DNA of 64,000 nt from Melittangium boletus DSM 14713 (GTDB taxonomy: Bacteria; Myxococcota; Myxococcia; Myxococcales; Myxococcaceae). The DNA is taken from contig NZ_CP022163.1 in the NCBI RefSeq assembly GCF_002305855.1, forward strand, positions 6,138,292-6,202,291, in the 5' to 3' direction. Positions 63,716 through 64,000 of the stretch are shown piece after piece (positions within the stretch are counted from its first letter, which is position 1; every line of letters starts with the position of its first letter). The notes beneath the pieces were generated by a model that had not been told where the DNA came from, ran no database searches, and was given only the letters and a program-made list of their open reading frames with translations. Both the position numbers and the translations under genes were made by a program.

Positions 63716-64000
63716 ATCTAAAGCAGTTCGTGGAGGAGTTCGCTGCCAATGTGGCCGGGCAGACGGATGCGATCTGGAGGGGAGATTCCAAGACGGGTAA
63801 TCGGCACGCGAAGAAGTATCTGGCGGCGTTCGATAAGTTGCGTGCCCACGGTGATGCCGGAAGGACTGCCTTGGTTTCCTTGCTTGCACACCCGCGCATG
63901 GATGTTCGAGTCAAGGCGGCAGCGTACTTGCTTCGCTATAGGACAGCCGAAGCGAAAGGAGTTCTAGAAGAAGCCGCGAAGAGCGAGGGGATGATTCCCT
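63712..64000 (+). CDS. DUF2019-type protein, likely immunity partner of the toxin (3' end outside window)
   Basis: GTG 63712 overlaps the toxin stop. The visible 96 residues (NLKQFVEEFAANVAGQTDAIW, KLRAHGDAGRTALVSLLAHPRMDVRVKAAAYLL) match the helical DUF2019 type, often found directly after toxin genes. It runs off the window with no stop or lesion. It is probably the SitI-like protein that neutralises the nuclease. No other promoter is obvious, so it may now be expressed from within the IS or toxin remnant. Confidence 0.75.
   Translation, partial: MNLKQFVEEFAANVAGQTDAIWRGDSKTGNRHAKKYLAAFDKLRAHGDAGRTALVSLLAHPRMDVRVKAAAYLLRYRTAEAKGVLEEAAKSEGMIP

Overview
The window reads as chromosomal DNA from a myxobacterium, most likely of the Cystobacterineae (Archangium/Cystobacter/Melittangium-like). 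This is inferred from the very high G+C coding style, a MYXO-CTERM surface anchor, a TIGR02265-type protein, a SitA-type lipoprotein toxin remnant, many lipoproteins, soluble histidine kinases and sigma-54 enhancer-binding proteins. I see no rRNA or tRNA gene, CRISPR array or prophage. The annotation is gene-dense, with no gene-free stretch longer than about 300 bases.

Layout. 1-2.5 kb: sulfide:quinone oxidoreductase followed by a sigma-54 activator cut by the window edge; a sigma-54 promoter and three direct repeats precede sqr. 2.6-11.3 kb: accessory mix of acetyltransferase, secreted PL7 alginate lyase with a discoidin domain, pesticin-like muramidase, prolyl oligopeptidase, MFS exporter and P-loop kinase-like protein. 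11.3-14.7 kb: three-gene molybdenum hydroxylase operon (cytochrome c, 2Fe-2S and molybdopterin subunits). 14.9-19.3 kb: four translationally coupled genes for a GldA/GldF/GldG-like ABC system with a DUF4340 protein. 19.3-24.1 kb: histidine kinase/receiver pair, FAD-Rieske oxidoreductase, AlkA-type glycosylase, MYXO-CTERM protein. 24.3-25.4 and 34.2-35.8 kb: three damaged copies of a two-gene lipoprotein unit. 25.6-29.4 kb: MrfA/MrfB-like helicase and exonuclease. 29.4-34.1 kb: FUSC transporter, flavin monooxygenase, aminotransferase. 35.8-38.2 kb: PHA-synthase-like hydrolase, partner hydrolase and a coiled-coil protein. 38.3-44.1 kb: GST-like protein, M13 and S9 peptidases, small lipoprotein. 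44.1-47.6 kb: peroxide defence block (dps, ahpD, ahpC) with a divergent sigma-54 activator. 47.6-58.9 kb: DUF3014 protein, PAS kinase, GNAT, Slt-type transglycosylase, SpoIIIAA-like/R3H ATPase, acyl-CoA synthetase, TIGR02265 protein and an unrecognised protein. 59-64 kb: a sitA-like toxin gene broken by two insertion sequences, followed by a DUF2019 immunity-like gene cut by the window edge.

Most notable. (1) One toxin gene is split into three pieces by an IS66-family and an IS4-family element. Removing each element with one copy of its target duplication (8 and 12 bp) restores a single 480-codon frame. (2) Both sigma-54 activators sit beside a redox gene that carries a near-consensus -24/-12 promoter and an upstream repeat or palindrome, suggesting two compact sulfide/peroxide switches. 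(3) The lipoprotein pair with a JAMM/DUF4329-like HSHP...SxxD signature occurs three times; the first gene is damaged differently in each copy.
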